Source of the DNA: JAGXKT01 sp964531695
GTDB taxonomy: Bacteria > Planctomycetota > Phycisphaerae > SM23-33
Direction of reading: 5' to 3'
Assembly: GCA_964531695.1 (NCBI GenBank)
Contig: CAZHEH010000007.1
Span: 1 to 64,000 of the forward strand
DNA length: 64,000 nt
Position 1 is the stretch's first letter, and every line of letters begins with the position of its first letter. Shown here piece after piece: positions 35,296-43,922 of the stretch. The position numbers and the translations under genes were made by a program. Under the pieces are notes generated by a model, which worked only from the letters and a program-made list of their open reading frames with translations, was not told where the DNA came from and searched no databases.

Positions 35296-35658
35296 CTACC
35301 GCTGGGTCTGGATCGCGATTTCCATCTGGTCGTACACCTTGCCGAGCAGGCGCATGTAGGTCTTCCGGATCGCACTGTTCTTGATCATCTCACCGACTTC
35401 CCCGTCGAGGTCCACGTCGTTGCCGTTCGGGCCCACCGGCGTGTCCATCGGCCGCGTCACGTCGATCTCGAAATTCCGCAGCGTTTCGAGGTCTCCGTCC
35501 TCGACGGCCTGGGCGAGGATCTTCTCGAACTCGACGGCCCGCCGCCGGAAGTCGGGCGTGTTCATGTTGGCGATGTTGTCCGCCAGCACCTTGCCCCGCA
35601 TCCCGGTGGCGCGGAGGCCCGCCTCGATGTACTGAATCACGTTCCCGTCGCCGCCCAT
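35296..35658 (-). CDS. flgB: FlgB proximal rod protein
   Basis: The 120-aa protein contains 'MRGKVLADNIANMNTPDFRR', the FlgB N-terminal helix and ANxxTPxF motif, and 'SAIRKTYMRLLGKVYDQMEI' at the C-terminus. It is the proximal rod protein. It overlaps the 3' end of the sigma-54 activator gene by 22 bp, so both are probably in one transcript. Confidence 0.92.
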   Translation of the reverse strand: MGGDGNVIQYIEAGLRATGMRGKVLADNIANMNTPDFRRRAVEFEKILAQAVEDGDLETLRNFEIDVTRPMDTPVGPNGNDVDLDGEVGEMIKNSAIRKTYMRLLGKVYDQMEIAIQTQR

Positions 35659-37043
35659 CGTCTCTCTCCCGCCTCGGCGAAGGCGTCGGGCGGCTCGAAG
35701 CCGTCGCGACGGTATCGCCGCAGCTTGTCCCGCAAGGTTCGGTCGGTGATGCCCAGCATCTCGGCGGCCTTGGCCTGATGGGCCTTGGTCCGCCGCAGCG
35801 CCTCGTAGATCGCGGAGCGTTCCAGCTCCGCCAGCGACAGCGTCGAAAGGTCCCGCGGCGCCGGGGCGCGGAGCTGCCGCCACAGCGACGGCACGCCCGC
35901 CAGCGAGAGCGTCTCGCCCTCGCCCAGCACCAGGGCCGTCCGCACGACGTTGCGGAGCTGCCTGACGTTGCCCGGCCAGGCGTACTTCTGGAACGCGTCC
36001 ATCATCTCGGGCTCGAGCCGGGTGACCCGCCGCCCGACCTCGCCGGCGTGAAGGTTCACGAAATGCCACACCAGGGCCTGCAGGTCGCCCGTCCGCTCGC
36101 GCAGCGGCGGCATCCAAATCTCCAGCCCGCCCAGCCGGTAGTACAGGTCGCGCCGGAACGCGCCCTTCTCGACCTCCTCGGCGAGCTTGCGGTTCGACGT
36201 GCTGATCACCCGCACGTTGACCTGGATCGGCTCGCTGCCGCCGACCCGCTCGAACCGCTGCTGCTCCAGGACCCGAAGCAACTCCGCCTGAAGCTGCGGG
36301 CTGGTCTCCGAAATCTCATCCAACAGCAGCGTGCCCCCGTGGGCCTGCTCGAAGCGCCCCTTGCGGCGGGCGTGCGCGCCGGTGAAGGCCCCGCGCTCGT
36401 GCCCGAACAGCTCGCTCTCCAGCAGCGTCTCGCTCATCGCCCCGCAGTTGACCGCCACGAACGGCCCCTCCGCACGCCGGCTGTGATGGTGAATCATCCG
36501 CGAGACCAGCTCCTTGCCCGTGCCGCTCTCGCCCGTGATCAGAACCGGCAGCGACGTGCCCGCCACCTTGCGGGCCACCGAGATCGTCTCCCGCAGCCGC
36601 GGGCTCTCACCCGCGATGTGAAAGGCCTGCCCCGCCTCGTCGCAGCCGACCGCCGCCATCGGCACCTCGTGCGACGGAACGTAGGCGTCCAGGACCCGCT
36701 CCAGGTCCTCGCGCCCCAGCGGCCGCTCCAGGTAATCCCGGCAGCCCTCCTGCATGGCCCGCACGGCCGTCTCGACCGACTCATCGCCGGCGATCATCAC
36801 GACCGGTAGCTCCGGATCCTGCTCGCGGACCCGCTCCATCAGCTCGGCCCAATCGGCGGCGACCGGCGACAGGTCGATCAGCGCCAAGTCCCACGAGCGC
36901 CGCGGAAGCTGACGGCACCCCGCGGCCGTGTCCCGCGCCACCGTGCCGCGAACGCCGCGCGCCGCGAGCATCTCCAGCACCAGCCGCGTCGTTGGCGGGT
37001 CGTCGCACACGAACAGAACGTTCTGTACCGGTGTCTCGGGCAT
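35637..37043 (-). CDS. Sigma-54-dependent transcriptional activator with atypical receiver
   Basis: The 468-aa protein is NtrC/FlrC-like. A receiver domain (about 1-120) precedes an AAA+ domain (about 145-380) with Walker A 'GESGTGKE', the sigma-54-contacting GAFTGA loop ('HERGAFTGAHA') and Walker B 'GGTLLLDEIS'. A Fis-type HTH ('AKAAEMLGITDRTLRDKLRR') ends it. The receiver keeps acidic residues and D57 but has A85 and R107 where Thr/Ser and Lys are usually conserved. It is likely the master regulator of flagellar genes, as in FlrC/FlgR. No partner histidine kinase lies next to it. Confidence 0.9.
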   Translation of the reverse strand: MPETPVQNVLFVCDDPPTTRLVLEMLAARGVRGTVARDTAAGCRQLPRRSWDLALIDLSPVAADWAELMERVREQDPELPVVMIAGDESVETAVRAMQEGCRDYLERPLGREDLERVLDAYVPSHEVPMAAVGCDEAGQAFHIAGESPRLRETISVARKVAGTSLPVLITGESGTGKELVSRMIHHHSRRAEGPFVAVNCGAMSETLLESELFGHERGAFTGAHARRKGRFEQAHGGTLLLDEISETSPQLQAELLRVLEQQRFERVGGSEPIQVNVRVISTSNRKLAEEVEKGAFRRDLYYRLGGLEIWMPPLRERTGDLQALVWHFVNLHAGEVGRRVTRLEPEMMDAFQKYAWPGNVRQLRNVVRTALVLGEGETLSLAGVPSLWRQLRAPAPRDLSTLSLAELERSAIYEALRRTKAHQAKAAEMLGITDRTLRDKLRRYRRDGFEPPDAFAEAGERRWAATGT

Positions 37044-37921
37044 CAGGCGCCTTCGTCCGCTTTCGCTTCGGTGGCCGAGGTCGATGCCGGTGTCGAGTCC
37101 GCGGCCGGGGCGGGCTCGCGCCTCACCGGCCCGATTGCGTCCACTTCCCGGAGGAACTCGCGCGGCCGCGTGGACTGCTCCCAGGCGATCAGCTCATCCT
37201 GCGTGCGGGCCGGCTCGGCCCAAGGGCTCTCGGCGTGCTCGGCCATGACCTGCTTGTAGGCGGCCCGCGCCGCGGCGGGGTCGCGGGTTTGCAGCGAGTT
37301 GCCCGTCTGGAACAGGATCCACGCCTTGTCGGCCGGGCTCGGGTCGCGCCGCAGGGCGAGCTGGTAGAACACGGCCGCCGTGTCGAGGTGCCCGGCGCGG
37401 AAGAGCGTGTCCGCCAGCGCCAGCGGGTCCGCCACGCTGTCGGGCGGCACGCTCGTCCGGAGCGTCTCGAGCGTGGCCGCGTCGAGACCCGGCGCGGGGG
37501 CTTCCGCCGGTTCCGGCTCCGGCTCGGCCGGGTCGTCGGTCCCGCCGTCGGCCGTCGTGTCGGTCGGCTCCTCCGGCTCGGGCTCGGCATCCTTCGGCTT
37601 CGGGCGCTCCGCGCCCAGCCGCATCGCGCGGAGACGGCGCAGCGTCGCGGACAGGTCGCGGGCGTCCGCCTCGGTGGACTCCGCCGGCGCCGAAAAGCTC
37701 TCCCGCATCAGGTCGCGCACGCCGATGTCGAGTTCGGGGTCCGCGGCGGCGTCGGCCTCGTCGGCGTCCCCGGCCGGGCGCGTGGTGGGGGCCGAGGCGG
37801 GCCCCGCCGCGCGTTCCGCCCCGCTCGCGGCCGTCGGGTCGGCCTCCGGCGCCTCCTGGGCCCACAGCGGCGAGGCCCAGGTCGAGAGAATCACCATGAC
37901 CGTCACGAGGCGCGGCATCAT
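37043..37921 (-). CDS. Secreted TPR-type protein
   Basis: The 292-aa protein has a signal peptide (ending near 'WASPLWAQ'), an acidic Pro/Glu-rich low-complexity region (about 25-145), and two to three TPR-like helices ('DTLFRAGHLDTAAVFYQLAL' and 'AWILFQTGNSLQTRDPAAAR'). A Pro/Ala-rich tail follows. It probably acts as a periplasmic scaffold. It overlaps its neighbours at both ends and sits in the operon between the larger TPR protein and the sigma-54 activator. Confidence 0.66.
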   Translation of the reverse strand: MMPRLVTVMVILSTWASPLWAQEAPEADPTAASGAERAAGPASAPTTRPAGDADEADAAADPELDIGVRDLMRESFSAPAESTEADARDLSATLRRLRAMRLGAERPKPKDAEPEPEEPTDTTADGGTDDPAEPEPEPAEAPAPGLDAATLETLRTSVPPDSVADPLALADTLFRAGHLDTAAVFYQLALRRDPSPADKAWILFQTGNSLQTRDPAAARAAYKQVMAEHAESPWAEPARTQDELIAWEQSTRPREFLREVDAIGPVRREPAPAADSTPASTSATEAKADEGA

Positions 37922-40479
37922 TCGGGCTTCTCCCCCGTCTTGGCGTCGAGCATGTCCGAGTAGGCCAGTGCGGCCTTCCGGTAGTCGTGTCGGAGGGCAT
38001 AGGCGGCCCCGAGCAGTCCGAGGGCCCGCTCGCGGGCGTCCGGCCCGCTGTCGGCGTCCAGCACGCCCCGGGCCAGCGTAATCGTCTGGGCGGCCTCGCC
38101 CAGCTCCAGGCACGCCTCCGCCAGGTCGCACGCGGCGCCGTAGTACGCCTCACAGGGCGCCATCTTCTCCAGCACCTCGGTCAGGGCCTGCCGGGCGGCC
38201 TCGTGGTGGCCGGCGGCCCGGTGGCAGCGAGCGATCTCGATGCCGACACGGGCCCGGCTCTGGATGTCGCCGGCGGAGGCGACGTGCTCGCTCAGCCGCC
38301 GGACGCCGCGCTCGGGCAGGCCCATCTGGCGGTACATCCGCCCGAGCAGCAGCAGGTAGCGGGCCAGGCGCTCCGCCGGCAACGCGTCGACGTCCAAGCT
38401 CCGCAAGGTGCCCAGCGCCTGAACGGTCTTGCCCGTGTCCAGGTACAGTTCGGACAACGCCAGCGACACCGAGAGGTACTGCTCGCGCGACGGGTCGGTT
38501 CCCAGCGCCCGTCGCAGGTCCGCCTCGGCCAGCTCGGGGCGCCCCAGCTCTCGCCGGCTGAAGCCGCGGAGCAGATACGCCTCGGTCAGGGCCTCGTCGC
38601 CCTCGGCGGCCGTGCCGATGTACCGCGTCAGCCACTTGTCCGCCTTCTCGTGCAGCCCCTTGGCGTAATGGCACCGCCCGACGCCCAGCGCCGCGCGGGC
38701 CCGCGACTCGGCCGAGAGGTTCTGCGTCCAGAGCTTATGGAAGTCGGAGATGGCGTCGTTGTGGCGGCCTTGTCGCCGGTTGGCCTCGCCGAGCGCCAGG
38801 TAGACCTCGTCCTGGGCCTGGAAGTCCGGGTGCAGGTCCAGCAGGCGCTGGAGGTCGTTGCGGGCGCCCTCGTAGTTGGTCAGTTCCATGCGCAGCCGGG
38901 CGCAGCGGAGCAGCGCCTCCGGCGCCACGCGGTGCGCGTCGAACCGGCCCGCGATGAGCTGGTATTCCTTCATCGCCCCGAGCGTGTCGCCGGAGAGCTC
39001 CTGCACGACCGCCAAGGCGTAGCGCCCGAGCGGCCCGCGCGGGTCCCCCGCATCTCGCTGACGCAGGAAGAACCGCCGCCAGCACGAGTTCGCCTCCCGC
39101 ACGAGCAGATCACGCGATTCCGACAGCGAGTCGAAGCCGGCCGGGTCGTAGATGTCGATCTGCTCGCCGGAGAAGCGCGCAATCAGCCCGGCCGCGCCCG
39201 AGATGACCTCGGCCACGCGCCCGTCCGACGCGCCTGAAGTGAAGACCGTCACCGCCCGTCGCCGGACTTCCGGGCGAACGTTGACCCATTGCACCTCGAT
39301 CCCCGCCTGCGAGCCGAAACGCGCCAGCAACTCATCCAGGTGCGCGCCGGCGGCCGTGACGGACCACGCCCGGCGCGTCTCGTCCGCGTCCCGCTGAACC
39401 TCCGGGCCGAGCAGGGCCCGGTCCAGCCGTTCGGCGCCCAACGCCAGGCGCTCCCGCAGCTCGGCGTCGGTCAGCCCGGCGAACGGATCCTTCCAGCGGG
39501 GCGCCCGCCACTGCACGGCCTCCTGCTGTCCGTACATGGACAGAACCTTCATCGCCAGCGCACGGGCGGCGAGGTAGTCGCAGTCCAGCTCCATCGGCAA
39601 CGGCTCGCCGACCGCGCCGAGCGACGCCATCGCCAGATATGCCTTCGTCCGGCCGTGCAGGAACTGCCCGCCGGACAGGTCCATCTCCGCCAACTGATAC
39701 CAGGACGCGGCCCGGACCACCGGCGAGTCGCTCGACGTCCCCGCCCGCAAGAACTTTCTGCCCAAGGACTTGCGGCCGAGCTGCCGCAGGCAGTAGCCGC
39801 GGCGGAACGTCAGCACGTCCGCCACCAGCGAGTCCGCGGGCGTGCGGGTCGCCTTGTCCAGCAGATGCAGATAGCCGGAGAGGGCCAGCTCGTACTCGCC
39901 CCGACCCAGCGCCTTCTCGGCGCGGGCCCAGGACATGGACGCGGGCGCCGGCTCGCCCGGCTCCGAGGGCTCTTCGGGCGCGTCCGGCTGCGGTGCCGTC
40001 CCGGCCGCGACGGGAGCCGGCGTGGCGCCGCCGGGCAGGCCCCACACGAAGTGCCAGATCAGCACGAAGCCGATCACCGCGATCAGCACCGTGTTGATCA
40101 GCAGCACGCCCTGGATGAACCTCGGGCGAAGCAGCGGGCTGCCGGCGGACAGGGCCGCCCCGGCGGGGGCCTGGGCCTGAGTCTTCTCGGCCTCAGCGGC
40201 TTCCCGCTGTTTCTCGGCCTCGGCCTGCTCGGTCTCCTGCTTGGCCTTCTTGGCCTGCAGGCGGGCCCGCTGACGCGCGATGATCTCCTGCAGCGAGGGC
40301 TGCTGGCCCTCGCCCTCTTGCGCGCCTTCGGCCGGGGCGCCGCCGTCGGCCGCCGCGTCCGCCGGAGCGTCCGGGGCGGCTTCGTTCATCGGCTCGGAGG
40401 GCGGCTCCGACTGCGGCGTGGACTCTTCGGCGTCGTCCGGCGCGTCGGGCTGGGGATTCTGGCTCTCTTCTTCGGCCAT
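37918..40479 (-). CDS. Membrane TPR protein with STN-like insert, first gene of the flagellar operon
   Basis: The 853-aa protein has an acidic disordered head (1-60), a charged coiled coil (60-100) and one TM helix (about 121-148). Many TPR-like helix pairs fill the rest of the protein. A segment at about 380-448 ('LDELLARFGSQAGIEVQWVN' and 'ISGAAGLIARFSGEQIDIYD') looks like the STN/secretin N-terminal fold. The family is not recognised as a whole. It is anchored in the inner membrane with the TPRs outside, so a role in organising the flagellar base or secretin-like partners is possible. The gene is the most upstream in the flagellar block. Confidence 0.7.
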   Translation of the reverse strand: MAEEESQNPQPDAPDDAEESTPQSEPPSEPMNEAAPDAPADAAADGGAPAEGAQEGEGQQPSLQEIIARQRARLQAKKAKQETEQAEAEKQREAAEAEKTQAQAPAGAALSAGSPLLRPRFIQGVLLINTVLIAVIGFVLIWHFVWGLPGGATPAPVAAGTAPQPDAPEEPSEPGEPAPASMSWARAEKALGRGEYELALSGYLHLLDKATRTPADSLVADVLTFRRGYCLRQLGRKSLGRKFLRAGTSSDSPVVRAASWYQLAEMDLSGGQFLHGRTKAYLAMASLGAVGEPLPMELDCDYLAARALAMKVLSMYGQQEAVQWRAPRWKDPFAGLTDAELRERLALGAERLDRALLGPEVQRDADETRRAWSVTAAGAHLDELLARFGSQAGIEVQWVNVRPEVRRRAVTVFTSGASDGRVAEVISGAAGLIARFSGEQIDIYDPAGFDSLSESRDLLVREANSCWRRFFLRQRDAGDPRGPLGRYALAVVQELSGDTLGAMKEYQLIAGRFDAHRVAPEALLRCARLRMELTNYEGARNDLQRLLDLHPDFQAQDEVYLALGEANRRQGRHNDAISDFHKLWTQNLSAESRARAALGVGRCHYAKGLHEKADKWLTRYIGTAAEGDEALTEAYLLRGFSRRELGRPELAEADLRRALGTDPSREQYLSVSLALSELYLDTGKTVQALGTLRSLDVDALPAERLARYLLLLGRMYRQMGLPERGVRRLSEHVASAGDIQSRARVGIEIARCHRAAGHHEAARQALTEVLEKMAPCEAYYGAACDLAEACLELGEAAQTITLARGVLDADSGPDARERALGLLGAAYALRHDYRKAALAYSDMLDAKTGEKPE

Positions 40480-40735
40480 GCTTCTTCGAAGTTTCTCGGC
40501 GTATCCTGACTCTCAAAGGCCGTGCGCAAACAGCGCGTGCGCACAGCGCGTTGCTGAACCGGATGCAACGGGTGTGCCAACCTCAGAGAACGGCACACAT
40601 GAGCCATCTAGGCATGCCCAGGAGCCGTATGCGTCAATATCTAAGATGTGCTCGGCCGTGTCCCCGAGCGCAGCGTCAGGATTCTTGCGCCCGCGGCGCT
40701 TGCTTTTCGGACACTCCGCCGTCCCGGCCGGGGGA

Positions 40736-40751
40736 TGTTCCACGTGGAACA
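40736..40751. promoter_or_regulatory. parS site (ParB-binding centromere)
   Basis: The sequence TGTTCCACGTGGAACA is a perfect 16-bp palindrome that matches the chromosomal parS consensus (TGTTTCACGTGAAACA and its CC/GG variants). ParB loads there for chromosome segregation and SMC recruitment. parS sites cluster near the replication origin, so the flagellar locus may be origin-proximal. parA/parB are not in the window. Confidence 0.85.
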
Positions 40752-40756
40752 CCCCG

Positions 40757-40783
40757 TTATCGACGCGATTCTGCGCGCGTATA
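40757..40783 (-). promoter_or_regulatory. Possible FliA-type promoter facing the flagellar operon
   Basis: On the minus strand: TATA, 15 bases, GTCGATAA, close to the sigma-28 consensus with exact spacing but an imperfect -35 box. It points at the TPR gene at 40479 and would start transcription within or next to parS. The hook-basal-body genes are not usually FliA-dependent, so this could be coincidental. Confidence 0.35.
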
Positions 40784-40858
40784 GGGAGGTAGTATGATGC
40801 TTGGGACGTGTTCGATGGAACCGGGCCGGCCCGACGGCCGCCCCCAGGGAGACCTGCG

Positions 40859-41866
40859 ATGAAGCGGACGATTCTGATCAGTGCGATGCTGGCGATGTTG
40901 ACCTGCCCGATGTTGGCGGATGAGGCGGAGCCGGCCTATATCTCGGCCGACGCGGCCTGGGTGGTGCATTTCGACGCGGACGCCTGGGGCGAGACGAAGC
41001 TGGAGCAGGCCATCCTGGACCAGCACCCCGAGGCGATTCCGAAGCTGGAGGAGTTCCGGGCGACCTTCGGCTTCGATCTGCGCGAGGACCTTCACGGCGT
41101 GACGCTGTACGGCAGGGGCTTCGAGCCCGGGCGGGGCGTGGCGATGTTCGACGTGGACGTCGATGAGGACCGCATTCTCGACCTGCTGCGCGAGAACGCG
41201 GGCTACGAAACGAGCGAGTACGGCGACCGGACGATCCACCGGTGGATCGAGGAGTCGAAACCCCGCCATGGCGAGGAAGACGACGGCACGCGCTACGGGA
41301 CGTTCGCGGCGTTCGACCTGGTGGTGGTCTCGCGCGACCTGGACGACCTCAAGGCCGCGCTCGACGTCATCGACGGCGAGGCCGAAAACGCCTCCGAGGC
41401 CGAGGAGCCCGTCCTGCCCGAGGCGCCGGACGGGGCGTTCCTCATCGCTCGGGCCCGCAACCTGGAACTGCCCGAGGGCGCCCGGCGGCCGCGGGCGGCG
41501 CTGCTGAAGAAGTGCGAGGAGCTGTCGATGACCCTTGGCGAGAAGGACGCGCAGGTCTACGTGAACATCGCCGCGGAGATGGAGACCGAGAAGGACGCCC
41601 GGCGCGTCACGAAGATGATCGAGGGCATGCAGGCGTTCGCCGAGATGGCGGCCGAGCATGCTCGCGCTCGGGCCGAGGACGACGACGGCGAGCCCGCCAA
41701 GACCCTGCCGGTTTGGATGAGCTCGCTGATGGAAGCCGAGATGAGCGGGGAGGGGACGAAGGTCGTGCTGGAGATGTCGATGCCGACCGAAGGACTGATG
41801 GAGATGGCGGAGAAGCTCCGAGAAGCCCACCATGGCAGGCGGCACGAAGCGGGCGAGCGTGAGTGA
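40859..41866 (+). CDS. Secreted unknown protein upstream of an ECF sigma gene
   Basis: The 335-aa protein has a clear signal peptide ('MKRTILISAMLAMLTCPMLA') and no recognised domain. It is rich in Glu/Asp/Arg with mixed alpha/beta patterns. The ATG at 40859 has an AGGGAGACC ribosome-binding site. Its end overlaps the ECF sigma gene by 35 bp, so it is translationally linked to a sigma/anti-sigma pair and may be the extracytoplasmic sensor or target of that system. Confidence 0.6.
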   Translation: MKRTILISAMLAMLTCPMLADEAEPAYISADAAWVVHFDADAWGETKLEQAILDQHPEAIPKLEEFRATFGFDLREDLHGVTLYGRGFEPGRGVAMFDVDVDEDRILDLLRENAGYETSEYGDRTIHRWIEESKPRHGEEDDGTRYGTFAAFDLVVVSRDLDDLKAALDVIDGEAENASEAEEPVLPEAPDGAFLIARARNLELPEGARRPRAALLKKCEELSMTLGEKDAQVYVNIAAEMETEKDARRVTKMIEGMQAFAEMAAEHARARAEDDDGEPAKTLPVWMSSLMEAEMSGEGTKVVLEMSMPTEGLMEMAEKLREAHHGRRHEAGERE

Positions 41867-42428
41867 CGAGCCGGACTCGACACCGCGCGAGAGGACGCGG
41901 AGCGCCGAGGAGCTGGCCCGGGATGCGCGGGCCGGCTCCGCGGACGCGTTCGCCGCGCTGGTCGAGCGGTTCCGTCCGCGCCTGAGGGCCTACCTCGGGC
42001 GCGGGGCCGGCCAGGAGGCCGAGGACCTGACGCAGGAGACCTTCCTGCGGGCCTACCAGAAGCTCCGGCAGTACGACCCGAGCCGCCCGTTCGCGCCGTG
42101 GCTCTATGCGGTGGCGCGGAGCGTGGCCGCCACGCAGGCCCGTCGCCGCCGGCCCGCCGCCGCGATGCCGGACGCGGGCCTCGCCGACGCCGCGCCCCAG
42201 CCGGGCGACGCCGTCGCGGCGGACGAGCAGCGGGCCGAGTTGTGGCGGCTTGCCCGCCGCCGGCTGAGTGAAGACCAATACCGGGCGCTCTGGCTGCGAT
42301 ACGCGCGCGACGCGGAAGTGGCCGAGATCGCCCGCGAGATGCGGCGGAGCCGACCGGCCGTGCGCGTGCTGCTGCACCGCGGCCGGAAGCGGCTCATCGA
42401 CGCGGCCCGGACCGCCGGAACCGCGTAG
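41832..42428 (+). CDS. ECF-family RNA polymerase sigma factor
   Basis: The 198-aa protein has sigma2 ('FRPRLRAYLGRGAGQEAEDL' and 'TQETFLRAYQKLRQYDPSRP') and sigma4 with HTH 'DAEVAEIAREMRRSRPAVRV'. It lacks sigma3, so it is an ECF sigma. It is followed by a zinc-finger anti-sigma gene. The start may be the ATG at 41832 or a GTG at 41859; both overlap the previous gene. Stress or envelope signalling is expected, but the signal is unknown. Confidence 0.88.
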   Translation: MAGGTKRASVSDEPDSTPRERTRSAEELARDARAGSADAFAALVERFRPRLRAYLGRGAGQEAEDLTQETFLRAYQKLRQYDPSRPFAPWLYAVARSVAATQARRRRPAAAMPDAGLADAAPQPGDAVAADEQRAELWRLARRRLSEDQYRALWLRYARDAEVAEIAREMRRSRPAVRVLLHRGRKRLIDAARTAGTA

Positions 42429-42442
42429 ATTCGAGGTGCGCC

Positions 42443-42973
42443 ATGCGATGTGAAACCTGCCAGTCGATGATCTCCGAATCGCTTGACGAGCGCCGCGCGT
42501 TGACGCCCGCCGCCCGGCGCCACGCCGAGCAGTGCCCGGATTGCGGTGCGTTCCTGGACGCCTCCCGCGAGTTGGAGGATCGGCTCCGCGCCGCCGCCGA
42601 CCTCGCGCCCGCACCGGCCGGGGCGCGACGCCGCACGCCCGTGCTGCGCTTCTGGCGTTGGGCGGGGCCCATCGCGGCGGCCGCGTGCCTGGTGTTGGGC
42701 GTATCGCTGTGGCTGTCCCGCAACGGGGCGCCGGAGCCGCCGGGGGATCGGGCCGGGCCCGGCGGCGAGGTGGCCGCCCCGGCGCAGCCGTCCGCGTTCG
42801 GGGCGCCCCGGTCCACGATCGACACGACCGGAATGGCCGTGGCCCGCGTCGCCACGCAGCCGGTCCGGCGGGAGCTGGAGTTGCTCCGCGCGGACGCCGC
42901 CGCCGCGGCCGAGGCGGTCATCGACTGCATCGAACTGTTTCCCGCGCGCCAACCGGCGGACCGCGACGGCTGA
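42443..42973 (+). CDS. Zinc-finger (ZAS-type) anti-sigma factor
   Basis: The 176-aa protein has an N-terminal zf-HC2 motif: C3/C6 and H27-x3-C31-x2-C34, as in ZAS anti-sigma factors. One TM helix (about 72-90) and an extracytoplasmic tail follow. It should hold the ECF sigma factor encoded 14 bases upstream at the membrane until a signal releases it. The extracytoplasmic part has no known domain. Confidence 0.8.
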   Translation: MRCETCQSMISESLDERRALTPAARRHAEQCPDCGAFLDASRELEDRLRAAADLAPAPAGARRRTPVLRFWRWAGPIAAAACLVLGVSLWLSRNGAPEPPGDRAGPGGEVAAPAQPSAFGAPRSTIDTTGMAVARVATQPVRRELELLRADAAAAAEAVIDCIELFPARQPADRDG

Positions 42974-42980
42974 GACGCGC

Positions 42981-43922
42981 CTACGGCTCTTCGCGGCGCG
43001 AGGTCACCTTGGTATCGGTCTTCTGGTCGATGACCATCTCGACCGCCTCTTGCTCCGGCGGGTCGATGGTCACATGGATCTCGCCCTCTTGGCTCGTCTC
43101 GACGGTGGCGAACAATCCCAGCGTCGCGTCGAAGAGCATGGTGCCCTTCTGGCGGAACTCCATGCCCTGCAACTCCGTTGCGACGCCCGCTGTCACCGGC
43201 AACTCGCCGCCCTCGGAACTCATCGTGCCGTCGAAGGCGATCTCAACCATCTCGTGACCGTCCTGCTCCTCGATCGACAGCACCTCCGCGTCGTAGGCGA
43301 ACGTCAGCGCCCCCGCCATGGGAACCGAGAACTCCATCGTGTCCGCGTACGTGTCGCCGACGCCCACGGGCTCGCCCGGCAGCATCTTCGCCTGCTGCGA
43401 GACCATCTGCGACATCGCCTCATCCCCGAGCATCGCCTTCATCTGCTCGAACATCGGCGCGGCGTCGGGCATGCGGCGGGCCATTTCGTCCCACATCGCA
43501 TCGAGACCCTCGGCCTCGACGACCTTCCCGTCAGCGTCCGTGACGACCCGGAACTTCGTGCCGACCAGAGCGCCCAGCGACTTGGCCAGAATGGGCGCGT
43601 TGCCCTCCGTGGCATCGCTGTCGTAGGTCATCACGCCGTGGGCGTGCTCGATCTCCTGGCGGACCCGCTCGAAGGTGAGGAGGGTGGTCTGCTCGCCGTC
43701 GGCGTCCACCTCGCCGCACTCGACCCGCATTTCCATCATCATCTCGACGTCCTGGCTCTGCCCGTCCATCGGGCCGCCCTGGAATGACTGCCGGGTCTCC
43801 GTGTCCACCGTCACCCTGTACGTGCCCGGCTCGCTCATGCGCGAGAGCTCGACCTTCTCCCGGCAGCCGACGACGCACAGCATCAGACCGACCGCCGCAC
43901 AGCACTGGATCGCATTTCTCAT
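42981..43922 (-). CDS. DUF6263-like lipoprotein
   Basis: The 313-aa protein has a lipobox ('MLCVVGC', Cys about 20). Its beta-rich domain has repeated 'GKVVEAEGLDAMWDEMARRM' and 'PGEPVGVGDTYADTMEF' sections, as in DUF6263 proteins common in Planctomycetota. Function is unknown. It converges on the anti-sigma gene with only 7 bases between and has no obvious operon partner. Confidence 0.66.
   Translation of the reverse strand: MRNAIQCCAAVGLMLCVVGCREKVELSRMSEPGTYRVTVDTETRQSFQGGPMDGQSQDVEMMMEMRVECGEVDADGEQTTLLTFERVRQEIEHAHGVMTYDSDATEGNAPILAKSLGALVGTKFRVVTDADGKVVEAEGLDAMWDEMARRMPDAAPMFEQMKAMLGDEAMSQMVSQQAKMLPGEPVGVGDTYADTMEFSVPMAGALTFAYDAEVLSIEEQDGHEMVEIAFDGTMSSEGGELPVTAGVATELQGMEFRQKGTMLFDATLGLFATVETSQEGEIHVTIDPPEQEAVEMVIDQKTDTKVTSRREEP

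Larger units (their letters stand above)
40480..40858. other. Divergent intergenic region with parS
   Basis: This 379-base region separates the minus-strand flagellar operon from the plus-strand secreted-protein operon. It has a short hairpin (GTGTGCC / GGCACAC, 40572-40598), the parS palindrome (40736-40751) and a FliA-like box pair (40757-40783). On the plus strand, TATGAT at 40793-40798 is a possible -10 for the gene at 40859, without a convincing -35. I see no protein-coding gene. Confidence 0.55.

Noticed and set aside
32305..35778. Plus-strand frame of about 1157 codons opposite fliF/fliG/fliE/flgC
   Set aside because: Shadow of real genes on the other strand, with no ribosome-binding site and a composition typical of antisense frames.
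40513..40752. Minus-strand reading frame of 79 codons beginning MFHVEH
   Set aside because: Its first codons are just the parS palindrome read as protein, a well-known effect near genes such as rsmG. The rest looks like random GC-rich translation with no ribosome-binding site or conservation signs.
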